Shown in pieces: positions 36,438-44,490 of a stretch of DNA of 64,000 nt. The notes beneath the pieces are model-generated. The model did not search any database. It was not told the DNA's origin and worked only from the letters and a program-made list of their open reading frames with translations. The DNA is from Pseudoclavibacter sp. RFBB5. GTDB taxonomy: Bacteria; Actinomycetota; Actinomycetes; Actinomycetales; Microbacteriaceae. The translations under genes and the position numbers were made by a program. Location: contig NZ_PSTZ01000007.1 of the NCBI RefSeq assembly GCF_002931555.1, positions 1,171,087-1,235,086 on the forward strand, given 5' to 3'. Positions within the stretch are counted from its first letter, which is position 1. Every line of letters begins with the position of its first letter.

Positions 36438-36920
36438 ATGAGCTGCGTGAAGATGTCCGCGGGGGTCGAGTGGGGACTGCACTGCTGCGCCGTCCTCAGC
36501 GCCAGCGAGTCCCCGGTGCCCGTCGCGCAGCTCGCCGAGCTCCACGGCGTCTCGAAGAGCTACCTCGCCAAGCACATGCAGGCGCTGTCGAAGGCTGACA
36601 TCATCGCGGCCGTCGAGGGGCGCGATGGCGGTTACCGACTCTCCCGAAGCCCCGAGGACATCTCCGTCTACGACGTCGTGCGAGCCATCGATGGACCGGA
36701 GCGGGCATTCCGATGCACGGAGATACGCCAACAGGGCCCCCTCGCCTCGCCACCCGAGGCGTGCACCACCCCCTGCGGCATCGCGAAGGTCATGGCGAAG
36801 GCCGAGATCGCCTGGCGTGACTCGCTTCGCGGCGTCTCGATCGCAGACCTCGCAGCAACGGTCGACGATGCCACACCCGGTGCGTGGGACGGCGTTCGCA
36901 CCTGGCTGTCCGCGGGCTGA
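36438..36920 (+). CDS. Rrf2 family transcriptional regulator
   Basis: A 160-aa winged-helix protein (ATG 36438; a GTG at 36447 is an alternative). The HTH is VAQLAELHGVSKSYLAKHMQAL and the wing EGRDGGYRLSRSPEDISVYDVV. Later it has CTEIRQQG and EACTTPCGIAKV, giving three cysteines (C96, C111 and C115 by my count) that might bind an Fe-S cluster or sense oxidation, as in IscR/NsrR. It is divergent from the SDR gene. Confidence 0.85.
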   Translation: MSCVKMSAGVEWGLHCCAVLSASESPVPVAQLAELHGVSKSYLAKHMQALSKADIIAAVEGRDGGYRLSRSPEDISVYDVVRAIDGPERAFRCTEIRQQGPLASPPEACTTPCGIAKVMAKAEIAWRDSLRGVSIADLAATVDDATPGAWDGVRTWLSAG

Positions 36921-36955
36921 GACTCGCGAACCGAGGAGAACGAGCCCCGCCCGGG

Positions 36956-37993
36956 TCAGAAGAGCGTCGGCTGCACCAGCTCGACGGGCAGGAGCCCCGT
37001 GAGGGTCACGCTGGCCGACTCGATCTCGGTCGCCTTCGAGGCGACGAGCAGCCGCTCAGCCACGGGCATCCACACGTCGAACGAAGCGCTCGAGTCGATC
37101 CCCTGATACCTCTCGCGGATCGGGGCGAGACCGGTCGGGCGCAGCTCCAGCTTGATGCCGGTCGCGCTGAGGCCGGCGCGGGTGGCTCGATGGCAGACGC
37201 GTTCGACGCACCCCTCGACGACCTCGACGGGCGTGCGATCCGCGCGCGCATACCCGGACGTCGACGACTCGGAGGTGAGCGACGTGCGATGCCGGATGGG
37301 CGAGATCATGGCCTCGTCCGTGCCGGCGCGGATGCGCCACAGCCGCCTCGCCATCGCCGTGCCGCACACGCGGAGGAGCTCGTCGCGCGGGATGACGTCG
37401 ACGTCGCCGATGCGCGCGACGCCCAGCTTGATGAGCCTCGCTTCGGTGCGGGCTCCGATGCCCCAGACGTCGCCGATGGGCAGCTCCGTGCGCAGCTCGA
37501 GTTCGCGCGCCGGGTCGATGACGTGCACACCGTCGGGCTTCGCGTTGCGTGACGCGAGCTTCGCCATGAGCTTTGTGCGGCCGATGCCGACGCTGACCGG
37601 GATGCGCAGTTCGGTGGCGGCACGCCGTCGCAGCTCGTGCGCGACCTCGAGCGCCCCCTCCGGCGTGGTGGCTCCGACGTCGAGGAACGCCTCCTCGATA
37701 GAACCGGGCTCGATACCCCTGGCGATCGAGTCGAAGAGCGCGAAGAGCGCATCCCCCACCGCTTCGACCTCCTGCCGGTAGGACTCGACGAGGAGGATGC
37801 GGGGGCACAGCTCTCGGGCTTCGGTCACGAGCATGCCCGCGTGGATGCCGTACTCGCGGGCCGGGTAGTTGGCGCTCGCGATGAAGAGGTGCGCCACTGC
37901 GGCGACGGGCTTGGCCGCGAGCTCCGGCCGATCCCGCAGCGCGACCGACGCGAAGAACGCATCGGCGTCGGCATGGAGCAGGTACGAGTTCAT
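36956..37993 (-). CDS. dinB: Y-family DNA polymerase (DinB-like)
   Basis: A 345-aa translesion polymerase from ATG 37993 (a GTG two codons earlier is possible). Motif I is HADADAFFASV, the finger FIASANYPAREYGIHAGM, and the second metal motif SIEEAFLDV, where Glu replaces the usual Asp of SIDEAFLD. HhH motif region is ELPIGDVWGIGARTEARL. It ends in QPTLF, a beta-clamp-binding pentapeptide. A LexA-like box lies just upstream. Confidence 0.88.
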   Translation of the reverse strand: MNSYLLHADADAFFASVALRDRPELAAKPVAAVAHLFIASANYPAREYGIHAGMLVTEARELCPRILLVESYRQEVEAVGDALFALFDSIARGIEPGSIEEAFLDVGATTPEGALEVAHELRRRAATELRIPVSVGIGRTKLMAKLASRNAKPDGVHVIDPARELELRTELPIGDVWGIGARTEARLIKLGVARIGDVDVIPRDELLRVCGTAMARRLWRIRAGTDEAMISPIRHRTSLTSESSTSGYARADRTPVEVVEGCVERVCHRATRAGLSATGIKLELRPTGLAPIRERYQGIDSSASFDVWMPVAERLLVASKATEIESASVTLTGLLPVELVQPTLF

Positions 37994-38003
37994 GACCACG
38001 CCA

Positions 38004-38019
38004 TCGTACCTATGTTCTA
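38004..38019 (-). promoter_or_regulatory. Putative LexA (SOS) box upstream of dinB
   Basis: TCGTACCTATGTTCTA differs in two positions from the actinobacterial consensus TCGAAC-N4-GTTCGA. It ends about 11 nt before the start codon of the polymerase gene. Confidence 0.65.
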
Positions 38020-38118
38020 GGCCACATTCGAGGGATGCGCGCGTCGCGTGTCACCATCCTCGCTCGTGGGCCAGACGAGGCGTAGTGTTATTGCAATTGC
38101 AATCGACGGGGAGGCATC

Positions 38119-39132
38119 ATGCGCGAACGGTTCGCGACGATCGACTACCACACAGCCGGCGAGCCGTTCCGGATCGTCCCGGATCTCGGCATCGCGATCG
38201 ACGGCGATGACGTCGCCAGCAAGCGCGTCTTCGCCGCAGCGTCCCCCGAGGTCGACCGCGCCCGTCGCCTCCTCTGCTTCGAGCCGCGAGGGCACGCCGA
38301 TATGTACGGCGGCTTCATCGTCGAGCCGGACGACGCCGGCGCTCACCTCGGGGTGCTCTTCTGGCACAAGGACGGCTTCTCGACGGCCTGCGGGCACGGC
38401 ACGATCGCGCTCGGCGTGTGGGCGATCGAGAGCGGGCTCGTGACTGCCGACGAGAGCGGGACGACGGACGTCGTCATCGACGTCCCCTCGGGAAGAGTGA
38501 CGGCCCGGGTCCGCACGGACCAGGCTGGAACGGTCACCGGAGCCGACTTCATCAACGTGCCGGGGTACGTGCTTGCTCGACGTGTGCCCGTGCAGACATC
38601 CCGCGGTGAAGTGCTCGCCGACATCACCTTCGCCGGGGCCATCTACGCCCAGGTCGACGCGACCGCGGTCGGGCTGTCCATCGAGCCGGAGGACGTGAGC
38701 GAGGTCATCGCGTTCGGCCGCGAGGTGAAGTGGCTCCTGAACGACTCGGCGCACGCCGAGCATCCGAGCGACCGACGCCTGAACGGCATCTACGGCACGA
38801 TCCTGTACTCGGACCACAGCGCGGACGGCGTCGTGCACCAGCGCAACGCGACGGTCTTCGCAGACGGAGAGCTCGACCGCTCTCCCTGCGGGTCCGGCAC
38901 ATGCGCGCGGGTCGCCACGCTGACCGAGGAAGGCATCCTGCCCGTCGGCGGAGAACTGGTGCACGACTCGATCGTCGGCTCGAGATTCCTGGCGCGGGTC
39001 GTGGCGGAAGGCGTCGAAGCCGGGCACCGGGCGACGACGACGCAGGTCTCCGGCATTGCCCACAAGACCGGGGAGCATGTGTTCGAGGTCGACCCTCGCG
39101 ACGAGATGACCCCCGGGTTCGTGCTGCGATGA
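38119..39132 (+). CDS. Proline racemase/hydroxyproline epimerase family protein
   Basis: A 337-aa DapF-like-fold enzyme. Both catalytic cysteines are present: C91 in FSTACGHGTIALG and C257 in DRSPCGSGTCARV. That pair marks racemases/epimerases (proline or 4-hydroxyproline), while dehydratases of the family have Thr at the second position. ATG 38119 after GGGGAGG-like sequence. The ornithine cyclodeaminase-type gene starts within its stop, pointing to imino-acid catabolism. Confidence 0.85.
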   Translation: MRERFATIDYHTAGEPFRIVPDLGIAIDGDDVASKRVFAAASPEVDRARRLLCFEPRGHADMYGGFIVEPDDAGAHLGVLFWHKDGFSTACGHGTIALGVWAIESGLVTADESGTTDVVIDVPSGRVTARVRTDQAGTVTGADFINVPGYVLARRVPVQTSRGEVLADITFAGAIYAQVDATAVGLSIEPEDVSEVIAFGREVKWLLNDSAHAEHPSDRRLNGIYGTILYSDHSADGVVHQRNATVFADGELDRSPCGSGTCARVATLTEEGILPVGGELVHDSIVGSRFLARVVAEGVEAGHRATTTQVSGIAHKTGEHVFEVDPRDEMTPGFVLR

Positions 39133-40079
39133 GCGCCGGCATCCCCTTCCTCGACGCGAGCGATGTCGAGGCCCTGCTCACGCCCACGGCGGCCGTGGAT
39201 GCGCTGCGCCGCGCCCTCGCGGGCGGCTTCCGTCCCGAGACCGACCACGCGCGCATCTTCGAGCAGCTCGATGGCGGCGAGTTCCTGCTCATGCCCGCGG
39301 AGACGGCGACAAGCACCGGCATCAAGGTGCTCACGATCGCGCCGGACAATCCCGCGCGGGGCCTCGCGCGCATCCAGGGCCTCTACGTGCTGTTCGACTC
39401 GGCGACGCTCAGCCCTCGCGCGCTCATCGACGGTCCCGCGCTCACCGACATCCGCACCTCGGCCGTCTCGGTCGCGGCGATCAGGGATGCGCTCGAGCGC
39501 GACGCCGGAACGCTGAACATCGTCGTGTTCGGAGCGGGCCCGCAAGCCCGAGCCCACGTGCGGACGGTCCGCGCGGTGCTCGAGGGCACTCGACTCGTGG
39601 GCAGCGTCACCTCGGTGGTCCGCTCCCCCGCCCGCGTGACGACGGGTGCCGACTTCGATGCGGTCGTGGCGGCGGGCAGCGAGGAGGCCGTGGCCGCGAC
39701 CCGTGCCGCGGGGCTCATCCTCTGCACGACTACCGCCTCGTCTCCGCTGTTCGAGGACGATGTCGTGCGCGACGACGCGGTCGTCGTCGCCGTGGGCTCG
39801 CACTCGCCGGATGCGCGCGAGCTGCCGGGGGCCCTGCTCGGCCGGTCGGACGTGATCGTGGAGGACATCGGCGCGGCGCTCCGCGAATGCGGCGACGTGG
39901 TGCTGGCGATCGACGAGGGGCACCTCGCTGCCGACGATCTCATCCCGATGGGCGACCTCGTGCGAGGCAGCCGCGGCCTTCGCGGCGGGCGGCCCGTCGT
40001 GTTCAAGAGCGCCGGCATGTCGTGGGAGGACCTCGTGCTCGCGCAGGCGATCGCCGACGCCGATGGGCGCCGAGGATGA
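39129..40079 (+). CDS. Ornithine cyclodeaminase/mu-crystallin family protein
   Basis: A 316-aa NAD(P)-dependent enzyme. The dinucleotide site is VVFGAGPQARAHVRTVRAVLEG; the substrate site has the Lys in STGIKVLTIAP and the acidic donor region VGSHSPDARELPGALLG. In hydroxyproline degradation such proteins act as delta1-pyrroline-2-carboxylate reductase; that role fits the racemase partner but is inferred. Four-nt overlaps on both sides. Confidence 0.86.
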   Translation: MSAGIPFLDASDVEALLTPTAAVDALRRALAGGFRPETDHARIFEQLDGGEFLLMPAETATSTGIKVLTIAPDNPARGLARIQGLYVLFDSATLSPRALIDGPALTDIRTSAVSVAAIRDALERDAGTLNIVVFGAGPQARAHVRTVRAVLEGTRLVGSVTSVVRSPARVTTGADFDAVVAAGSEEAVAATRAAGLILCTTTASSPLFEDDVVRDDAVVVAVGSHSPDARELPGALLGRSDVIVEDIGAALRECGDVVLAIDEGHLAADDLIPMGDLVRGSRGLRGGRPVVFKSAGMSWEDLVLAQAIADADGRRG

Positions 40080-40768
40080 GCCCGGCTCCAGCACGGCCGT
40101 CAGGCGCCGAGCCTCCCCCGGGGGCGGGGCGCCGGGATTCCGTTCGCCAGCGGGTGGCGGCCGAGCTGCGGGCGGCGCTCATCGGCGGCGACCTCGCGCC
40201 AGGCCAGGTCTACTCGGCGCCCACCCTCGCCGCGCGCTTTGACTCGTCGGCGACCCCCGTGCGCGAGGCGATGCTCGACCTGGCGCGCGACGGAATGGTC
40301 GAGGTCGTTCCGAACACAGGCTTCCGGGTGACGGAGGTCACGCGCGCGGAACTCGACAACCTCGCGGAGGTGCGCCTGCTGCTCGAGGTGCCTGTCATGG
40401 GCGACATCGCCGAGGTCCGCAGCGACGACGACGCCGCGCGCATCCGATCGCTTCGCCCTCTCGTGGAGGCGATGAAGCGGGCGGAGGAGGCCAACGACAT
40501 GGTGGCGTACCTCACGGCCGACACCGAGTTCCACACCGCGTTCCTCGCCGTGCACGGCAACCCCGAGCTCGTGCAGATCGTGCGCCGCGCCCGCGAGCGC
40601 AGCCGCCTCCACAACCTGGTGCCCCTCGCCGAGGCTGGCCAGCTCACCGCATCCACCCTCGAGCACGAGCAGATGATCGAGGCGGCCCTCGACGGCGACC
40701 GCGAGCGGATGCAGGAGATCGTCGCGCGGCACATCGGGCACGTGCGGGGCGAGTGGGCGCAGGAGTGA
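40076..40768 (+). CDS. GntR family regulator with FCD domain
   Basis: A 230-aa protein. The winged helix SAPTLAARFDSSATPVREAMLDLARDG is followed by an all-helical FCD ligand domain with metal-ligand-like His in DTEFHTAFLAVHGN and IVARHIGHVRG. It is the last gene of the racemase operon and probably its substrate-sensing regulator. Confidence 0.88.
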   Translation: MSPAPARPSGAEPPPGAGRRDSVRQRVAAELRAALIGGDLAPGQVYSAPTLAARFDSSATPVREAMLDLARDGMVEVVPNTGFRVTEVTRAELDNLAEVRLLLEVPVMGDIAEVRSDDDAARIRSLRPLVEAMKRAEEANDMVAYLTADTEFHTAFLAVHGNPELVQIVRRARERSRLHNLVPLAEAGQLTASTLEHEQMIEAALDGDRERMQEIVARHIGHVRGEWAQE

Positions 40769-40798
40769 CGAGGCCGGCAGCATGCGCTGCCGGCCTCG
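40769..40798. terminator. Terminator between gntR and tctA
   Basis: Perfect 12-bp stem CGAGGCCGGCAG / CTGCCGGCCTCG with a 6-nt loop, directly after the gntR stop and 9 nt from the tctA stop on the other strand. Confidence 0.85.
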
Positions 40799-40807
40799 CC
40801 TCGGACG

Positions 40808-42370
40808 TCAGTCGCGGCGCTTCTTGCCTGACACCTCGAAGTTCGTCTCGCGCGTGGTCTGGAACTCGACGTTCTTCGGCCGGTACGAGCGCACCCGTCC
40901 GACGATCGTGAAGGCGATGACGCCTGCCAGCACGATGTAGAGCGCGACGGCGATGGGACTCGAGAAGAAGACCGAGTAGTCGCCGCCTGAGCTGAGGAGC
41001 GCGTCCCGCACGTTCGTCTCCATGAGCGGCCCGAGCACCATCCCGATCATGAGTGGTGCGAGCGGGATGCCGAAGCGGCGCATGGCGAAGCCGAGCAGGG
41101 CCAGCAGCAGGAGCATCCAGAGGTCGAAGATCGAAGCGGACGTCGCGAAGATGCCCATCGCGCAGAACACCGCGATGCCCGGGTACAGGTACTGCTTCGG
41201 GATGTCGGCGAGCTTCGCCCAGAGCGGCGCGAGCGGCAGGTTGAGCAGCAGCAGCACGATCATGGCGATGAAGAAGCTCGCGAGCAGGCCCCAGACCAGG
41301 TCGGGTGCCCGCTCGAAGAGCAGTGGCCCAGGCTGGATGCCGTACTGCTGGAAGGCCGCGAGCATGATCGCCGCGGTCGAGGAGACCGGGAGGCCGAGGG
41401 CGAGCAGCGAGGCCATGGCGGTGCCCGTCGTCGCGTTGCCTGCCGCTTCCGGCGCGGCGAGACCGCGGATGGCGCCCTTGCCGAACTCGGGATCCTTCCG
41501 GCGGCTGTCGATCTTCTTCTCCAGGCTGTAGGCCATGAACGTCGGCACCTCAGAGCCGCCAACGGGGATGACGCCGAAGGGCAGGCCGATACCCGTCCCT
41601 CGGATCCACGCTGGGAGCGCATTGAAGAACTCGACGCGTGAGAGGCGCGGCGTGCGGCTCGACATCATCGAGACGTTCGCCGGCTCGCGGCGGGCTCGGG
41701 AGGCGACACGGAAGACCTCGCCGAGCGCGAGCACGGCGACCGTCACCGTGACCAGTGAGATGCCGTCGAACAGCTCGGGCACGCCAGCCGTGAAGCGCTC
41801 CGTGCCCGTGACCGAGTCGATGCCGATGACGGAGATGCCGAGCCCGAGCGTGAGGCTCGCCAGTCCTGCCACCACCGACTCGGCGACGATCGAGGACGTG
41901 GCGATGAACGCGAAGAGGGCGAGGGCGACGTACTCGGCTGGCCCGAAGTTCGACGAGAGCTCCGCGAGCGCCGGTGCGAGGAAGACGACCGCGATCGAGG
42001 AGACGAAGCCACCGATGAATGCCCCGATGGCCGCCGTGGCGAGTGCCTGTGGCGCCCGCCCGGCCTTCGCCATCGCGTGCCCCTCGAACGTCGAGGCGAT
42101 CGCCGACGACGAGCCTGGCGTGTTCATGAGGATGGCCATCGTGGAGTCGCCGAAGAGGCCGCCGAAGTAGACGCCGGCGAAGAGAATGAACGCCCCGGTC
42201 GGGTCGAGCGCGAACGTCATCGGCAGCAGAAGCGCGACCGCCATGGATGAACCCAGGCCGGGGAGGACGCCGACGGCGGTGCCGAGGAGGCAGCCGATGA
42301 GCACCCACATGAGGTTGATCGGGGTCAGCGCCCCTTCGAAGCCGCCGAGGAGGCTGTTGATGATGTCCAT
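40808..42370 (-). CDS. tctA: Tripartite tricarboxylate transporter large subunit TctA
   Basis: A 520-aa permease with about 12 helices. GTAVGVLPGLGSSMAVALLLP and MNTPGSSSAIASTFEGHAMA are the conserved TctA motifs, as is the second half repeat GLPVSSTAAIMLAAFQQYGI. It imports tricarboxylates (citrate is the type substrate) with TctB and TctC. Begins 1 nt after the tctB stop. Confidence 0.92.
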   Translation of the reverse strand: MDIINSLLGGFEGALTPINLMWVLIGCLLGTAVGVLPGLGSSMAVALLLPMTFALDPTGAFILFAGVYFGGLFGDSTMAILMNTPGSSSAIASTFEGHAMAKAGRAPQALATAAIGAFIGGFVSSIAVVFLAPALAELSSNFGPAEYVALALFAFIATSSIVAESVVAGLASLTLGLGISVIGIDSVTGTERFTAGVPELFDGISLVTVTVAVLALGEVFRVASRARREPANVSMMSSRTPRLSRVEFFNALPAWIRGTGIGLPFGVIPVGGSEVPTFMAYSLEKKIDSRRKDPEFGKGAIRGLAAPEAAGNATTGTAMASLLALGLPVSSTAAIMLAAFQQYGIQPGPLLFERAPDLVWGLLASFFIAMIVLLLLNLPLAPLWAKLADIPKQYLYPGIAVFCAMGIFATSASIFDLWMLLLLALLGFAMRRFGIPLAPLMIGMVLGPLMETNVRDALLSSGGDYSVFFSSPIAVALYIVLAGVIAFTIVGRVRSYRPKNVEFQTTRETNFEVSGKKRRD

Positions 42371-42371
42371 G

Positions 42372-42950
42372 TCAGATCCCTCCGCCGAAGATCGATCCGG
42401 CTGGCAGGTTCACCGAGAGGAGTCCGGCGAACAGCAGATACAGCACTGATGAGAAGGTGAGCGAGACGAGGATGTCCCGCACGGGACTCGGCGACGCGAA
42501 CGCTCGCGCCATGGTCCAGAACAGTAGGCCGGCCGCGATGATCCAGCCGAGCGGCTGCAGCAGCAGGATGAAGGCCACGAACCCGCCCACCGCCCACGCG
42601 ACGCGGGACCAGTCGCTGTACCAGCGCGGACCGCCCTGGCCGAGCACGCTGATCTCCGCGGTGCGGAGGTCGCTGTGCACGTCCTCCGGCAGCTGCGGCT
42701 TGCGGATGATGCCGATGGCCAGCAGCACCGCGAACAGGTAGAGGAGCGCGATGATCGCGCCGGGGAAGAACCCGGGGCCGGGTGGGTCCGTGTCCGGTGC
42801 GACGTCCATGGTCACCTGGCCGTAGAGGAGGTAGCTCGCGAAGGCGGCCAGGATGCCGGGGAAGATGAGCCCGGATCGGCCGGTCCACCATCTCTGCTGG
42901 GCTCCCCCGGTGTCGAAGTCGTCGAGATGCGTCTCGGTGTGTGCGGTCAC
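42372..42950 (-). CDS. tctB: Tripartite tricarboxylate transporter small subunit TctB
   Basis: A 192-aa protein with four hydrophobic segments (GLIFPGILAAFASYLLYG; IIALLYLFAVLLAIGII; etc.), starting at GTG 42950 inside the tctC stop. Poorly conserved in sequence, as the family is; position between tctC and tctA is the main evidence. Confidence 0.85.
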   Translation of the reverse strand: MTAHTETHLDDFDTGGAQQRWWTGRSGLIFPGILAAFASYLLYGQVTMDVAPDTDPPGPGFFPGAIIALLYLFAVLLAIGIIRKPQLPEDVHSDLRTAEISVLGQGGPRWYSDWSRVAWAVGGFVAFILLLQPLGWIIAAGLLFWTMARAFASPSPVRDILVSLTFSSVLYLLFAGLLSVNLPAGSIFGGGI

Positions 42951-43951
42951 AGTCCCAGCTCCTCAAGCAGTGCCTCGGTTCGGGCCATGTCTTCGACAAG
43001 GAACGCGTCAAGCTCCGGTCCCGTCAGCCAGGAGTCCTCCCAGCTCAGACGAGTCAGCACTTCCTGCCACTCGTCGCTCTCCCTGAGCTCGCTGAAGATC
43101 TCGAGCTGCTGTTGGAAGGCCTCGTCGCTCACCCCCGGGGCCGCGAGGAGCCCGCGCCAGTTTGCGACCTCGACGTCGTACCCCTGCGACATGATCGTCG
43201 GGATGTCGACACCCTCCAGCTCCTCCGCCCCGCTGACCGCGAGCGCGCGCACTCGACCGGCCTCGATCTGGTCGGAGACATCGTTGTAGCCGGTGGCGAC
43301 CGCGTCCACCGTTCCATTGAGCAGCGCCTGGATGGCCTCGCCACCGCCCGACTTCGGGATGTACGTCAGCTCCGCAGGCTGGATGCCAGCGGCCTGCGCG
43401 AGCTCGGCGATGAGGAGGTGGTCGATGGTGCCGGCGGAGCCGCCCGACCACGGGATGGACTTCGGGTCGGCAGCCCACGCACCCACGAGCTCCTCGAGGG
43501 TCGTGTACGGGGAGTCGGCCGGCACGATGATCACGTCGTAGTCCTCGGCGAACTTCGCGACCGGCCGGACGTCGTCGAAGCCGACCGGTGAGTCGTTGAG
43601 CGCGATGCCGCCGGTCATTCCCGACCCGGTCACGAGGAGGGTGTCGCTGCGGCCCGTCATCGTCGTGAACGTGCCGAGCCCGATCGTTCCGGCGGCACCC
43701 GGGATGTTGACGACCTGCACGTTGCCGACGAGGCCAGTCGCACGCAGCGCCTGCTGCTGCTCGCGGGCGAAGCCGTCCCAGCCGCCTCCAGGACCGGCTG
43801 GAGCGATGAGCGTGAGGTTCGCGCTGACGTCCTCCGCTGCCGATGAACGGCTGATGGAGAGCGCCGTGGCCGAGGCGACGATCGCGACGGCACAGACTCC
43901 GACGACGACGTTCACGACGCGTCGGAGCGGTGTTCTGGGTGTCTTTGACAT
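42947..43951 (-). CDS. tctC: Tripartite tricarboxylate transporter solute-binding protein TctC
   Basis: A 334-aa secreted protein with an N-terminal signal anchor (VVVGVCAVAIVASATALSIS; possible cleavage after SSAA). TLIAPAGPGGGWDGFAREQQ and VQVVNIPGAAGTIGLGTF are the TctC binding motifs; AWAADPKSIPWSGGSAGTIDH the second lobe. It delivers the carboxylate to TctAB. First gene of the transporter part of the operon, 41 nt after the rraA-like stop. Confidence 0.9.
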   Translation of the reverse strand: MSKTPRTPLRRVVNVVVGVCAVAIVASATALSISRSSAAEDVSANLTLIAPAGPGGGWDGFAREQQQALRATGLVGNVQVVNIPGAAGTIGLGTFTTMTGRSDTLLVTGSGMTGGIALNDSPVGFDDVRPVAKFAEDYDVIIVPADSPYTTLEELVGAWAADPKSIPWSGGSAGTIDHLLIAELAQAAGIQPAELTYIPKSGGGEAIQALLNGTVDAVATGYNDVSDQIEAGRVRALAVSGAEELEGVDIPTIMSQGYDVEVANWRGLLAAPGVSDEAFQQQLEIFSELRESDEWQEVLTRLSWEDSWLTGPELDAFLVEDMARTEALLEELGL

Positions 43952-43992
43952 GAAACTCCGTTGTTTCCTGTGGGGAGGGTGGCGTGGGCGGT

Positions 43993-44490
43993 TCAGCCCG
44001 TTGGTGTGGTGAGGACGACGACGCCGTCCTCATCGGCGGCGAGGAACTCCCCCGGTCGGAACACGACCGAGCCGAACTCGACCTCGACGTCCCGCTCACC
44101 GAGGCCGTTCTTCGTCGAGCGCCGCGGGTTCGTGCCGATCGCCTTGACGCCGATGGGTAGCGCGGCGAGTTCCTCGGTGTCCCGGACGACGCCGTTCACG
44201 ACGAGCCCCGCCCAGCCGTTGGCCGCGGCCCTCGCGACCATGTTCCCGCCCGCCATCGCGGCGTGCAGCGACCCTCCGGCGTCGACGACCAGCACGCGGG
44301 CGTCGCCAGGCTCCTCGACGATGGCCTTCAGCTGGAGGTTGTCGACGGGAGAGCGGAACGTCGCGATGCGTCCGGAGAACCGAATAAGTCCACCGAGGTC
44401 GCGGAGCGGCACGTCGCACGACTGGATGCTGTCCTCGTGCTCGTCGACGAGATCGGTTGTGCTCACGTGGGTACTGTCTGCCATCTTCAT
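43993..44490 (-). CDS. RraA family aldolase/decarboxylase-like protein
   Basis: A 165-aa protein starting MKMADSTHVSTTDLVDEHED at ATG 44490, overlapping the aconitase stop. The family signature G-x20-R-D is present as GGNMVARAAANGWAGLVVNG followed by VVRD. Members include RNase E inhibitor RraA and class II HMG/CHA aldolases with oxaloacetate decarboxylase activity. In this carboxylate operon the aldolase/decarboxylase reading is likelier, by inference. Confidence 0.82.
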   Translation of the reverse strand: MKMADSTHVSTTDLVDEHEDSIQSCDVPLRDLGGLIRFSGRIATFRSPVDNLQLKAIVEEPGDARVLVVDAGGSLHAAMAGGNMVARAAANGWAGLVVNGVVRDTEELAALPIGVKAIGTNPRRSTKNGLGERDVEVEFGSVVFRPGEFLAADEDGVVVLTTPTG

